From Lachnospiraceae bacterium (GTDB lineage Bacteria; Bacillota; Clostridia; Lachnospirales; Lachnospiraceae): a stretch of DNA of 62,290 bases. Made by a program: the position numbers and the translations under genes. The stretch is taken from the NCBI GenBank assembly GCA_017441825.1, contig JAFRVD010000039.1:1-62290 (forward strand). The letters run 5' to 3'. A model generated the notes under the pieces. That model ran no database searches. It had not been told where the DNA came from and saw nothing but the letters and a program-made list of their open reading frames with translations. Of the stretch, positions 25,940 to 33,536 are shown in pieces (within the stretch, counting starts at the first letter, position 1; each line of letters starts with the position of its first letter).

Positions 25940-25968
25940 TAGTCAATTTCTCCGGAAACCGATATAAT
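25940..25968 (+). promoter_or_regulatory. Promoter of the formyl-THF cyclo-ligase/pcp pair
   Basis: TAGTCA (25940-25945), a 17-bp spacer and a perfect TATAAT (25963-25968), followed by AAAGGAGG and an ATG at 25990. It is divergent from the ppk1 promoter; the two -10 boxes are about 65 bp apart. Confidence 0.65.
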
Positions 25969-25989
25969 AAGCGTGAAAGGAGGCTGACC

Positions 25990-26568
25990 ATGGATCTTCA
26001 GTTAAGCAAAAAGGAACTTCGCAGGGAGTTTATGGCTAAGAGAAAAGCGCTCGCAGCCGCGGAATGGGAAAAGATCAGCGCCTGGATGACGGACCGTCTT
26101 TTCACACTTCCGGCTTTCGCCGATGCAGACTCTGTCTTCTGCTTCTTCGGCATGGCGCACGAGCCGGATACGAAGAAGATCCTCTGTGAGGTCCTCCGCC
26201 GCGGGAAGCATCTCGCAATGCCACGGATCGAAGGAAAGGGACTGATGACCGCCCGTGAAGTTACGGATCTTTCTTCACTTCGCCCGGGCTCCTTCGGGAT
26301 CCCCGAGCCTTCCGAAGAAGCCCCTGTTGTCCCGGCGGGTGAGCTCTCCCTGATCCTGGTCCCCGGCCTCGCCTTTACCGAAGCCGGCTTCCGCTTAGGT
26401 CACGGCGGCGGCTTTTACGACCGGTATCTGCCGGAAACACAGTGCCCCGCCATCGGCCTCTGCCCGGAGCAGTTCATAACAGATGAGCTCCCCATCGGCG
26501 CCTATGACGTCCGCATCCCCTTTGTCCTCACAGAATCACGCCTGATCATCACCGGAGAATATATATGA
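25990..26568 (+). CDS. 5-formyltetrahydrofolate cyclo-ligase
   Basis: A 192-residue enzyme matching the 5-FTHF cyclo-ligase (MTHFS) family. It has an N-terminal basic helix KKELRREFMAKRKAL, the middle block VLRRGKHLAMPRIEG and the nucleotide-binding signature LGHGGGFYDRYL near residue 137. It converts 5-formyl-THF to 5,10-methenyl-THF using ATP, recycling folate. The start has a strong AAAGGAGG. The stop overlaps the pcp start by ATGA, so the two are translationally coupled. Confidence 0.95.
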   Translation: MDLQLSKKELRREFMAKRKALAAAEWEKISAWMTDRLFTLPAFADADSVFCFFGMAHEPDTKKILCEVLRRGKHLAMPRIEGKGLMTAREVTDLSSLRPGSFGIPEPSEEAPVVPAGELSLILVPGLAFTEAGFRLGHGGGFYDRYLPETQCPAIGLCPEQFITDELPIGAYDVRIPFVLTESRLIITGEYI

Positions 26569-27146
26569 AAAAACTGCTGATTACCTGCTTTGAGCCCTTT
26601 GGAGGCGATGACACGAATGCCTCCCTGGAAGCCGTGACCCGCCTTCCGGATACGATCAATGACTGGAAGCTTACGCGCCTCACGGTCCCCGTGGTCTTTG
26701 GAGAGTGCGCCGTCCCGGTTCTTACGGCCATCGATTCACTCCGCCCGGACGCCGTGCTCCTCACCGGCCAGGCCGCCGGAAGGAAAGTCGTGACGCCCGA
26801 ACGTTACGCGCACAACCTGCGCTTCGGACGGATCCCGGACAACGCCGGGAACGCGCCGATGGACGTACCCGTAGCGGACGGACCGGACGCGCTCGTCTCA
26901 ACGATTAACGTCCGCAGGCTTGCCGCAGCCATCCGTGAAAGCGGAGTGCCTGCCGAAGTCTCCCTGTCCGCCGGTGCGTACGTCTGCAACGACCTGTATT
27001 ACCAGGTGCTCCTCGCCGCAAATGGAAAAAGCAGGCCGCTTCCGGTCTGCTTCATCCACGTACCGTCTTTATCCGACGGTTATTCTTTTGAAGAACTATC
27101 CATAGCGCTTCAGGCTGCTGTCCTTGCACTTGATGATGTTACCTGA
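26565..27146 (+). CDS. pcp: Pyroglutamyl-peptidase I
   Basis: A 193-residue cysteine peptidase of family C15. Catalytic residues are visible: Glu79 (VVTPERYA), Cys141 (SAGAYVCNDLYY) and His165 (CFIHVPSL); the N-terminal ITCFEPFGGDDTNAS is also typical. It removes N-terminal pyroglutamate from peptides in the cytoplasm, complementing the Opp importer and the M3 peptidase. Its TGA stop directly abuts the stop of the convergent C40 peptidase gene, with no room for a terminator between them. Confidence 0.95.
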   Translation: MKKLLITCFEPFGGDDTNASLEAVTRLPDTINDWKLTRLTVPVVFGECAVPVLTAIDSLRPDAVLLTGQAAGRKVVTPERYAHNLRFGRIPDNAGNAPMDVPVADGPDALVSTINVRRLAAAIRESGVPAEVSLSAGAYVCNDLYYQVLLAANGKSRPLPVCFIHVPSLSDGYSFEELSIALQAAVLALDDVT

Positions 27147-28577
27147 TCAGTCCGCATAGGACCGTGCGCAGATGGGTTCACGGTAGAAGGCCTCGCGGAC
27201 CTGGATACCGGTGGATTCGTTTCCTGCGTGAACGATCTGGCCGTTGCCGATGTACATCGCAACGTGGCCGACGTTCGGATACGTGTTGTTGTTCGGGTAG
27301 AACAGGAGGTCGCCGGGCTGGATCTGGTCGAGCGGAACCGCGCGCCCGCCGTTCATCTGGCCTGCCGGGGTGTATGACGGAAGGCGGATGCCAAAATGGT
27401 CATACACAAGATAGGTGAAGCCGGAGCAGTCGGTGCCGGTGACAAGGCTCCTGCCGCCGTGGACGTACGGATTACCCACAAACTGAAGGGCATATGCGAC
27501 GATCGCGTTCCGGAGCTCGCTGTTCGTGACTGCGGGCTGTGCCGGTGCAGGCGGTGTAGTAGAACTCACCGGAGGCTGGGGCTGTGCCGGTGCAGGCGTT
27601 GAGTTGCCTGCGGGAGCCGGCGTATTGGCTGCAGGTGCCGGGGTGTTGGCTGCTACACTTGCTGCCTGCTCCTGCTGCCTGGACTCAGCCAGATACTGCT
27701 GGTACTGCTGTTCTTCTTCCGCTGCCTTGGATTCTGCAAGCCACTGCTCGTACTGTTCCTGGGCGATCCTTGCAGCCTCGATCCGGGCAAGCTGTACCTG
27801 GACGAGCCGGTTCTCTTCTTCCATCGTAATGGCCGTCTTGAACTCGGTACGGATGTCCAGATATTCTGCCTTCACGTAGCCCGTGGTGCCGTCGTCCGTG
27901 TCGATCTCAGCCCAGCCATCGTCGGTCAGGCCTATGACCAGCACTTCCACGCCGGGCATGAACACGGTGTAGATATTATTGGGATCCGAGCTGTCCGGTG
28001 CAGAACGGACGTTCAGGCCGTCCTCGGAAAGCACGATGCCCTTTTTGATGCCGACTTCTTCTCTTTTCGCTTCTGCTTCTTCTCCAGTCAGGAAAAATTC
28101 AGCCTTGATGTAGCCGCGGACTTCGCCGGACTGCATGAGGTACCAGACGCCGTCGCCCTGTTCGGAGACGTCGAGGATCTCCGCGGCGCAGTTGTTGTAG
28201 ATCTTGCCGACCACTTCGTAGTTCGTGGAGGGGCCGGAACGGACGTTTACGGCGTTCTCGCACTGCGCAAGCGCAGTGAGGCCGATGTGTTCGTCCTGAG
28301 TCTCCGTGACCTCTTCTGCGGGCTCATTTGAAACGGGTCCTCTCGGAATATACGACTGTACAGCTTCTGTAGGCTCTTCCATGACGAGCGCCGTCTCAGG
28401 CGGCAGCGTCTCTTCGGGGGCGGCCACTTCATCGACGAGGTATTCCTGAACCTCCTGTGTGACGGTGTCTTCCGCTGCACGCTGAATCTTTGTATTCGTA
28501 ACAGCCATGGCCGTGATCACGACCGCGGCGCCTGCTGAGATCAGTATGGCTGTAGCAGCAATATATTTCTTAATCAT
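27147..28577 (-). CDS. Secreted NlpC/P60 (C40) cell-wall hydrolase with SH3 domains
   Basis: A 476-residue exported protein. An N-terminal signal or anchor helix (IAATAILISAGAAVVITAMAV) is followed by an acidic linker and two bacterial SH3 domains (about 95-165 and 172-250; ALAQCENAVNVRSGPSTNYE and GLNVRSAPDSSDPNN). A Gln/Glu-rich helix and a Pro/Ala linker (PAPAANTPAPAGNSTPAP) follow. The C-terminal NlpC/P60 domain has catalytic Cys384 (TDCSGFTYL), His438 (VGHVAMYIG) and His450 (IVHAGN). It probably cuts D-Glu-mDAP stem peptides during growth. The promoter carries a WalR-like box. Confidence 0.94.
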   Translation of the reverse strand: MIKKYIAATAILISAGAAVVITAMAVTNTKIQRAAEDTVTQEVQEYLVDEVAAPEETLPPETALVMEEPTEAVQSYIPRGPVSNEPAEEVTETQDEHIGLTALAQCENAVNVRSGPSTNYEVVGKIYNNCAAEILDVSEQGDGVWYLMQSGEVRGYIKAEFFLTGEEAEAKREEVGIKKGIVLSEDGLNVRSAPDSSDPNNIYTVFMPGVEVLVIGLTDDGWAEIDTDDGTTGYVKAEYLDIRTEFKTAITMEEENRLVQVQLARIEAARIAQEQYEQWLAESKAAEEEQQYQQYLAESRQQEQAASVAANTPAPAANTPAPAGNSTPAPAQPQPPVSSTTPPAPAQPAVTNSELRNAIVAYALQFVGNPYVHGGRSLVTGTDCSGFTYLVYDHFGIRLPSYTPAGQMNGGRAVPLDQIQPGDLLFYPNNNTYPNVGHVAMYIGNGQIVHAGNESTGIQVREAFYREPICARSYAD

Positions 28578-28662
28578 AACAGATCCCTTTCAATATCTTG
28601 TATGCGGGTTCCGCCTCCACTGCAAGCCATGAGACTTCCCGCCTATATTCTTTTACAAACAT

Positions 28663-28691
28663 ATAGTACCAAACCAGATTTTTCTTGTCAA
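28663..28691 (-). promoter_or_regulatory. Promoter of the C40 hydrolase
   Basis: On the minus strand a perfect TTGACA (28686-28691), a 17-bp spacer and TACTAT (28663-28668). Transcription would begin near 28656, leaving a leader of about 80 nt. Confidence 0.75.
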
Positions 28692-28697
28692 GATATT

Positions 28698-28714
28698 GTC
28701 ACAATTTTGTAACA
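28698..28714 (-). promoter_or_regulatory. WalR-like box upstream of the C40 hydrolase
   Basis: On the minus strand TGTTAC-AAAAT-TGTGAC matches the WalR direct-repeat consensus TGTWAH-N5-TGTWAH at 11 of 12 half-site positions. It lies 6 bp upstream of the -35 box, an activator position. WalRK controls autolysins in Bacilli, and the regulated gene here is of that kind. The regulator itself is not in the window. Confidence 0.5.
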
Positions 28715-28806
28715 TTTTCTTTTTCCAGGGAATCAAAGCTGCGAATCAGGGCGGATCGCGGGAGTGCGCAGCACGGGGCACTCCCTGGAAAACTGATCGA
28801 AAAATC

Positions 28807-28832
28807 AAAGGCCCGGCATCCGCCGGGCCTTT
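28807..28832 (-). terminator. Terminator of tRNA-Gln
   Basis: AAAGGCCCGGC (28807-28817) pairs with GCCGGGCCTTT (28822-28832) around ATCC. On the minus strand it is followed by GATTTTTC. It lies 3 bp past the tRNA 3' end. Confidence 0.85.
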
Positions 28833-28835
28833 ACG

Positions 28836-28908
28836 CAGCGCTACCAGGATTCGAACCTGGAAAATGACGGAGTCAGAGTCCGTTGCCTTACCATTTGGCG
28901 ATAGCGCT
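28836..28908 (-). tRNA. tRNA-Gln (anticodon CTG)
   Basis: On the minus strand the acceptor AGCGCTA pairs with TAGCGCT, with discriminator G. The anticodon arm ACGGA-CTCTGAC-TCCGT exposes CTG, decoding CAG, and the T arm is GGTTCGAATCC. It has its own promoter and terminator, so it is a stand-alone gene. Confidence 0.94.
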
Positions 28909-28930
28909 ATGTCCTTTTGACAACAAAGGG

Positions 28931-28959
28931 ATTATATATGAGTCTCAGGAAAAAATCAA
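28931..28959 (-). promoter_or_regulatory. Promoter of tRNA-Gln
   Basis: On the minus strand TTGATT (28954-28959), a 17-bp spacer and a perfect TATAAT (28931-28936). The start would fall near 28924, about 16 nt before the mature tRNA. Confidence 0.8.
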
Positions 28960-29068
28960 GCACTTTTTTATTTTCGGATGAAAAAACAGAAAAATACCCG
29001 AGATATGTAACTGCCGCTGGCCAATTCCTGTCATTAAAGGTATCCTGTGATATGGAAAGGAGCTCACA

Positions 29069-29908
29069 ATGAAAAAACGGGTCTTACTTATTACGGCTGC
29101 AGCGGTACTGTTCGCAGCAGGCTGCATCACGGTTTCTGCGAAGAAAGGAAACCAGATCTTTAACGGCATGACGCTTGATGATTCGGCCCTCATCTTCTGC
29201 AGTGAAGAAGAAGGGACCTCGTATCAGGTCAGCGTCATGTATCAGCACGATGATCTGAAGTCTGAATTCCTCAAGGCATTATCCGCGGTTAAGGCGGAGG
29301 AAGCGGAAAACTGGAGTTTTGACGACCTCACATATCCGATCTACGGGTTTTCGCTGATGAATGCGGAAAGATTCACCACCAGTTTCGCATGGTCCAACGG
29401 ATTTCTGTTCACTCAGGACGGAAAAAAATACAAATTCGATTACAACTTTGAAGAGATCCTCACGGGTTATCCGTTTGATGAAAGCTGGGAAAACGGGAAT
29501 CCGGCCCAGTTCCCCTGCGCAAGACAGTATATGCTTCAGGACGGCGTCTGGAATACGGACTTCATGGGCGTCGGGCAGGAGCCCGAAAACAAATACGACG
29601 TGGATTATGAAGTGACCGGCATCGATGGAGACAAGCTCACGGTCCGCTTCACGAACCATATGGACGAGAACTACTTCTTTGGAGAGTATTACATGCTCCA
29701 GGTGCTGGTGGACGGCACGTGGTATTCCGTCCCGCCCGCCGAAGATATGATGTTCCATGACCTCGGCTATGAACTCGCCCCGGACCAGTCGTACGACATG
29801 ACCTATTGGATCGGTCCCTACGGCGACCTCCCCGCGGGCCATTACCGGGTGCTCAACAGCATTGGCACCCCCACGTGCGACTTCGCCGCGGAATTCGACC
29901 TCCCGTGA
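29069..29908 (+). CDS. Lipoprotein with C-terminal immunoglobulin-like domain
   Basis: A 279-residue exported protein with signal peptide and lipobox AAGC (Cys19). The middle (about 30-190) is unrecognised. The last 90 residues, around LQVLVDGTWYSVPPAEDM and DLPAGHYRVLNS, resemble the bacterial Ig-like Big_14-type domain common in Clostridial surface lipoproteins. AAAGGAG precedes the ATG. It stands alone on the plus strand between tRNA-Gln and a structured repeat element. Surface binding or sensing is plausible, with no direct evidence. Confidence 0.78.
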   Translation: MKKRVLLITAAAVLFAAGCITVSAKKGNQIFNGMTLDDSALIFCSEEEGTSYQVSVMYQHDDLKSEFLKALSAVKAEEAENWSFDDLTYPIYGFSLMNAERFTTSFAWSNGFLFTQDGKKYKFDYNFEEILTGYPFDESWENGNPAQFPCARQYMLQDGVWNTDFMGVGQEPENKYDVDYEVTGIDGDKLTVRFTNHMDENYFFGEYYMLQVLVDGTWYSVPPAEDMMFHDLGYELAPDQSYDMTYWIGPYGDLPAGHYRVLNSIGTPTCDFAAEFDLP

Positions 29909-29931
29909 CCATTCTGACGGAGCTTTCGTCG

Positions 29932-29977
29932 CAACGGTCACTCCGTGAGCAGAAAATCCTCACTCCGTGATCCGTTG
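29932..29977 (+). repeat. Two 11-bp dyads 22 bp apart inside an outer inverted repeat
   Basis: TCACTCCGTGA occurs twice (29938-29948 and 29960-29970), a 22-bp period, and each copy is itself a dyad (TCAC-TCC-GTGA). Both lie between CAACGG (29932-29937) and CCGTTG (29972-29977). As RNA this could fold into a three-way junction; as DNA it could be a paired operator. It sits 24 bp past the lipoprotein stop. Confidence 0.5.
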
Positions 29978-30008
29978 CCTCCTCAGCTCCTGTGTACCGT
30001 AACACGCA

Positions 30009-30171
30009 GGCGGTCAAGGGAGGCCGTATGGATCCATGGAGGGGGCTCGGCGGTCTCGGCAGTTAATGAGGCAAGCGCGCAGCGCGCAGGCGAATTTAAT
30101 GCCGTTAGGGACACCGCCGCTGTGCGAGAGCAGTACCCCGGAGTGGACCATATGGACGACCGCAGCCCGCC
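30009..30171 (+). ncRNA. Structured repeat element, copy 1
   Basis: Closing helix GGCGG/CCGCC (30009-30013 with 30167-30171). Second helix CCGTATGG(A)TCCA with TGGACCATATGG (30024-30036 with 30144-30155). Inner helices are CTCG/CGAG, GCGGT/ACCGC and CGGCA/TGCCG. The run 30130-30155 is identical over 26 nt to 62005-62030 in copy 2, while inner helix sequences differ between copies but keep pairing. Strand is assigned by analogy with copy 2. No confident promoter was found for this copy. It is followed by a strong terminator hairpin. It could be a small RNA or a palindromic mobile repeat. Confidence 0.55.
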
Positions 30172-30183
30172 GTCACTATAGAA

Positions 30184-30214
30184 CGCCCCCTGGGACCTCA
30201 GGTCCCGGGGGGCG
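30184..30214. terminator. Bidirectional terminator
   Basis: CGCCCCCTGGGACC (30184-30197) pairs with GGTCCCGGGGGGCG (30201-30214) with one T-G wobble and a TCA loop. CTTTGTTTATTT follows on the plus strand. It separates the structured element from the convergent gene ending at 30235. The remaining bases between 29909 and 30234 hold only the two repeat features described here. Confidence 0.8.
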
Positions 30215-30234
30215 CTTTGTTTATTTCAGCCGTG

Positions 30235-32163
30235 TTATTTCAGGAAGCCCTCCTGCGAGTCGCCCTCAAAGTCGCCCCGCTCTCCGGCCTCGATGTAGTA
30301 TTCGTAATCCGCCTCAAAGACGTACCAGTCGGTAGTGGAATAGATGCCATCCTTACCGAAGGCCTCTTCGTCCGAGATCCACTCTTCGCCCTCCGCGGTC
30401 TTCAGGATGTACGTACCGCAGGGGAACGTGACGATCTCGGTAGTGTTCGGCTGGAGCACGACAAAGAACTGCTCTGTGCCGTCCGTCCGGAGAAGCCGGA
30501 ACGCAGCCGCGAGGTCCTCAGACTCGAGCCGCAGGTCGCATTCGCCGGGACCGTACACACCGGTGTCGCCGGGAATGTCCGTGGGCGGGATCCACTCGTC
30601 CTCTTCATCCTCTTCGTCTTCTTCATCCTCTTCGTCAGCGTCTTCGTCTTCATCGGCTTCCTCATCATACCAGGAAAGCCAGTAGGCGGTGTCCACGTCT
30701 TCCGTTAAGATCCAGTAGTTGTCCGAGTCATACTCGTACCAGAGCCAGCCGCCCGCAACGCCTTTGATGTACCGGGGATTGTCGATGTCCGAGAACAGCT
30801 CGGACTCCGGCTCCTCAGCCTCAAGGTCTGAAACAAAGATGTACCTGCCGGTCAGCGTCTCTTCACTGTCCTCGTCCGGGGCCCAGTCTTCCACATAGCC
30901 GTCGTAGTAGGCCTTGTCTCCTGCAACAAACATTCCCCGGGTATCGTACGGCTTGCCCAGAGCTCGGATATTGCCTTCCGGGTCCACCGCGGAGACCACA
31001 TAGAGATAATCGCCGTAATCGTCCCGAAGGTACGGCTCTTCTTCGTCATCCGTATCGATCTGGTCAACAAAGATGAGCTCGTCCTGATACACTGCGAGGT
31101 ACTCGCCGTTCTGCACGGAGACCACACGGAAGCCGACCATCTCAAGGTACTCGTCGCGGGTCATTCCGGACTCGTCCTCTTCTCCTTCGGGCTCTTCTCC
31201 CTCGGTCTCTTCCTCGGGTTCTTCTTCCGGCTCTTCTGTCTCGTCCTTCTTTTCGCTCCGGCCGAAGACACCTTTCCTGTCTTCTTCCTCTTCAGTCTCT
31301 TCCGGCGTCTCTTCCTCCGCATCGTCCGCGTCATCCGCGTCATAGTTTACGGGACCCGCGATCAGACGGTACACGTCTTCATAGTCGTCGTTGGTATTCC
31401 ACAGGTTGACGTAGAGAACGTCTCCCGCAAATGCATAATCCGAAACTTCCCACATCCATGAGAAGCCCTCTTCGTTTTCTTCCTCAACCGTGCTGTAATC
31501 CCAGGCGCTGAAATAGACTTCTGCTTCCTCTTCTTCACCGTCCCACCGCATCAGGTCTCCGGCTTCAATAAAGAAAAGATAACCGTCGCGGAAGCACGGC
31601 GCGCTGATGGGATATCCGTACGGAGACTCGTAGAACGTCTCGATCTCATCCGTCTCCGGATCCAGCTTCATTACGGCATATTCTTCGAGATCACAGAAAT
31701 AGAGCGCTCCATCGTCGCCAAAGCTGAGCCAGGCACACGGGGATTCGTACAGGACTTCCTCCTTGTCCACCGGGTGCTCGTCAAGCGGGAGCTCCACGCG
31801 CCGGAGTGACTGGGGCTCCGGCATATCCTCTTCATCTTCATAGAGGTCCGGGTAGATGCCGAAATAATCCGTATAGTCATACCACATTTCGTCCGGAACA
31901 TAGTAAATATACGTCCCGTCCGAGACCATGTTTTTGCCCGAGAGCGTTACCAGAGGATCGATCCCGTCCTCTTCCTCTGTCTCTTCATTGTCCTCCGCTT
32001 CCTCTGCATCTTCCGCTTCTTCTGTAAGCTCCGCATCCTCCGGGGCTTCCGTCTCTTCTTCGAAACGAACTCCCGGCATGACCTTTGCCGATGCCGGAAC
32101 AGCCGTTCCGGCAAGCAGAAGCACTGCCATGAGTAATGCCGCCCATGTCCTGAATCTTCTCAT
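30235..32163 (-). CDS. Secreted, very acidic protein with repeated beta-propeller-like segments
   Basis: A 642-residue exported protein with a signal peptide (AALLMAVLLLAGTAVPASA, cleavage near 26). Glu/Asp-rich low-complexity blocks occur after the signal (about 40-70), in the middle (about 270-335, EETEEEEDRKGVFG) and near 525-545 (a run of DE pairs). Between them are repeating segments such as MVSDGTYIYYVPDE, WLSFGDDGALYFCDLEEYAV and GYLFFIEAGDLMRWDG, the style of DUF5050-like propeller repeats. The C-terminal 100 residues form another compact domain. Function unknown; calcium or wall binding by the acidic blocks is a guess. Confidence 0.75.
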   Translation of the reverse strand: MRRFRTWAALLMAVLLLAGTAVPASAKVMPGVRFEEETEAPEDAELTEEAEDAEEAEDNEETEEEDGIDPLVTLSGKNMVSDGTYIYYVPDEMWYDYTDYFGIYPDLYEDEEDMPEPQSLRRVELPLDEHPVDKEEVLYESPCAWLSFGDDGALYFCDLEEYAVMKLDPETDEIETFYESPYGYPISAPCFRDGYLFFIEAGDLMRWDGEEEEAEVYFSAWDYSTVEEENEEGFSWMWEVSDYAFAGDVLYVNLWNTNDDYEDVYRLIAGPVNYDADDADDAEEETPEETEEEEDRKGVFGRSEKKDETEEPEEEPEEETEGEEPEGEEDESGMTRDEYLEMVGFRVVSVQNGEYLAVYQDELIFVDQIDTDDEEEPYLRDDYGDYLYVVSAVDPEGNIRALGKPYDTRGMFVAGDKAYYDGYVEDWAPDEDSEETLTGRYIFVSDLEAEEPESELFSDIDNPRYIKGVAGGWLWYEYDSDNYWILTEDVDTAYWLSWYDEEADEDEDADEEDEEDEEDEEDEWIPPTDIPGDTGVYGPGECDLRLESEDLAAAFRLLRTDGTEQFFVVLQPNTTEIVTFPCGTYILKTAEGEEWISDEEAFGKDGIYSTTDWYVFEADYEYYIEAGERGDFEGDSQEGFLK

Positions 32164-32280
32164 TTCTTTCCTCCTTACACTCAGTACAGGTCCTGCCGGG
32201 CTTACCCGGCTGTTACGGCGCGAGGCGTTCCCGCTTCACGTCTTCCGCCATATATTGTTCTGACAGTTTCCTGTCTGTTT

Positions 32281-32901
32281 CTAAAAGAAAAACGGGTTCA
32301 TCCGTATTTCCCGGCCGATCCCTGTGGAAGGTCCGTGCCCCGGCACCACAATGGTGTCCGGCGGCAGTGTGAATAATGTTTCCCGGATGGCGGAAAGAAG
32401 CTGCCGCTCCTCCTCCGAGGATTCTGTCCGCCCGATGGAGCCCGCAAACAGCGTATCTCCGGCGAACACCGTCTTTTCCTCCGGAATATAGTAACACACG
32501 CTGCCCGGCGTATGTCCCGGCACCAGAAGCACCCGGATCCCTGTAAGATAGGGGAGCTCTTCCCCGTCGTGTACCAGGCGGTCCGCCTGTACGGTCACCT
32601 CCCGGTGCATATAGGGCCGCGCAAGGTTCCTCTCAGGATCTTCGAGAAGCGCTGCGTCGTATTCTCCGATGAGGACAGGCGCCTTAAGCTTATCCCGGAC
32701 GGCATCCACCGCCATGACGTGGTCAAAATGGCCGTGCGTGAGAAGGATCGCTTTGATCTTCGCACCGGTCTTTTCCACCGCTGCCAGGATCTTTTCCGCC
32801 TGCGCGCCCGGGTCGATGAGCACGCCCTCCCGCGTCTCTTCATCGTATACGATGCAGCAGTTCACGCCGAGTACGCCGACGCTTACGACTTCCGTGATCA
32901 T
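32281..32901 (-). CDS. Metallo-beta-lactamase fold hydrolase, glyoxalase II-like
   Basis: A 206-residue MBL-fold enzyme with metal motif THGHFDH (His56, His58, Asp60, His61), followed by VPGHTPGSVCYY, GDTLFAGSIGRTE and GHGPSTG, which give the remaining ligands. The size and pattern fit YcbL/GloB-type thioester hydrolases (hydroxyacylglutathione hydrolase-like). Clostridia generally lack glutathione, so the true thiol substrate is open. It overlaps the upstream nitroreductase gene by 4 bp, so both form one operon. Confidence 0.9.
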   Translation of the reverse strand: MITEVVSVGVLGVNCCIVYDEETREGVLIDPGAQAEKILAAVEKTGAKIKAILLTHGHFDHVMAVDAVRDKLKAPVLIGEYDAALLEDPERNLARPYMHREVTVQADRLVHDGEELPYLTGIRVLLVPGHTPGSVCYYIPEEKTVFAGDTLFAGSIGRTESSEEERQLLSAIRETLFTLPPDTIVVPGHGPSTGIGREIRMNPFFF

Positions 32902-33494
32902 ATATAAGTGACCTCATTGCCGGTCCGCGGAAGCGGCGTCCTTACAGGGAGGCCGTCCGGCGTATCCGGATAACCCACGGCCACCGCGCCGTAGATCCGC
33001 TCTCCGTCGCGCAGGCCGTGCTTTTTTAAGAATTCCGTGACGCGCGTGTTTTCATTGAGCCACTTCAGCTGATTGATCCAGCAGGAGCCCAGATCCAGCG
33101 CGTTCGCCATGATCATCATGTTTTCAAGGCAGCAGCTTACGTCCGCGATGTTATTGCTGTAATCAGCCCTGTTCGCAAGCGCGACGAGCGCCGCCGCGTT
33201 ATAGTGGAACACATAGCCGCCTTTTTTGGAGGCCCTGATGGAATTCGCGAGAGACTTGTACATGCCCTTGGTGATCTCCATCTTAGAAAATTCTTCCGCG
33301 GCAAGCTCCGCAAGCTCTTTAAGAACCTCCTTATCCTGAAAAACCAGGAAATGAGAGGTCTGATTGTTTCCTCCGCTGGGCGCATAGCGTCCCGCTTCAA
33401 TAACCTCTTTTAACAGATCTTCCGGAAGTTCTTTCTCAAGAAACCTTCTGGTACTCCGTCTTGATTTGATAAATTCAAGCATTCCGTCCTTCAT
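32898..33494 (-). CDS. Nitroreductase family protein
   Basis: A 198-residue FMN-dependent nitroreductase-fold protein. The N-terminal block SRRSTRRFLEKELPEDLL binds the FMN phosphate, AGRYAPSGGNNQTSHF is the second conserved block and GSCWINQLKWL the later one. These enzymes reduce nitro groups, quinones or flavins with NAD(P)H. GGAGGTGC precedes the ATG. It is encoded 42 bp after the flavin oxidoreductase and overlaps the MBL hydrolase, giving a small redox/detoxification operon. Confidence 0.92.
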   Translation of the reverse strand: MKDGMLEFIKSRRSTRRFLEKELPEDLLKEVIEAGRYAPSGGNNQTSHFLVFQDKEVLKELAELAAEEFSKMEITKGMYKSLANSIRASKKGGYVFHYNAAALVALANRADYSNNIADVSCCLENMMIMANALDLGSCWINQLKWLNENTRVTEFLKKHGLRDGERIYGAVAVGYPDTPDGLPVRTPLPRTGNEVTYI

Positions 33495-33536
33495 GTGTGC
33501 ACCTCCTGTCAGTCCCTCTCTGCATGAACGTCGGAT

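Noticed and set aside
32195-32210. GCCGGG-CTTA-CCCGGC hairpin before the acidic secreted-protein gene as a riboswitch
   Set aside because: It is a single 6-bp stem just upstream of the ribosome binding site, with no conserved aptamer-like sequence.
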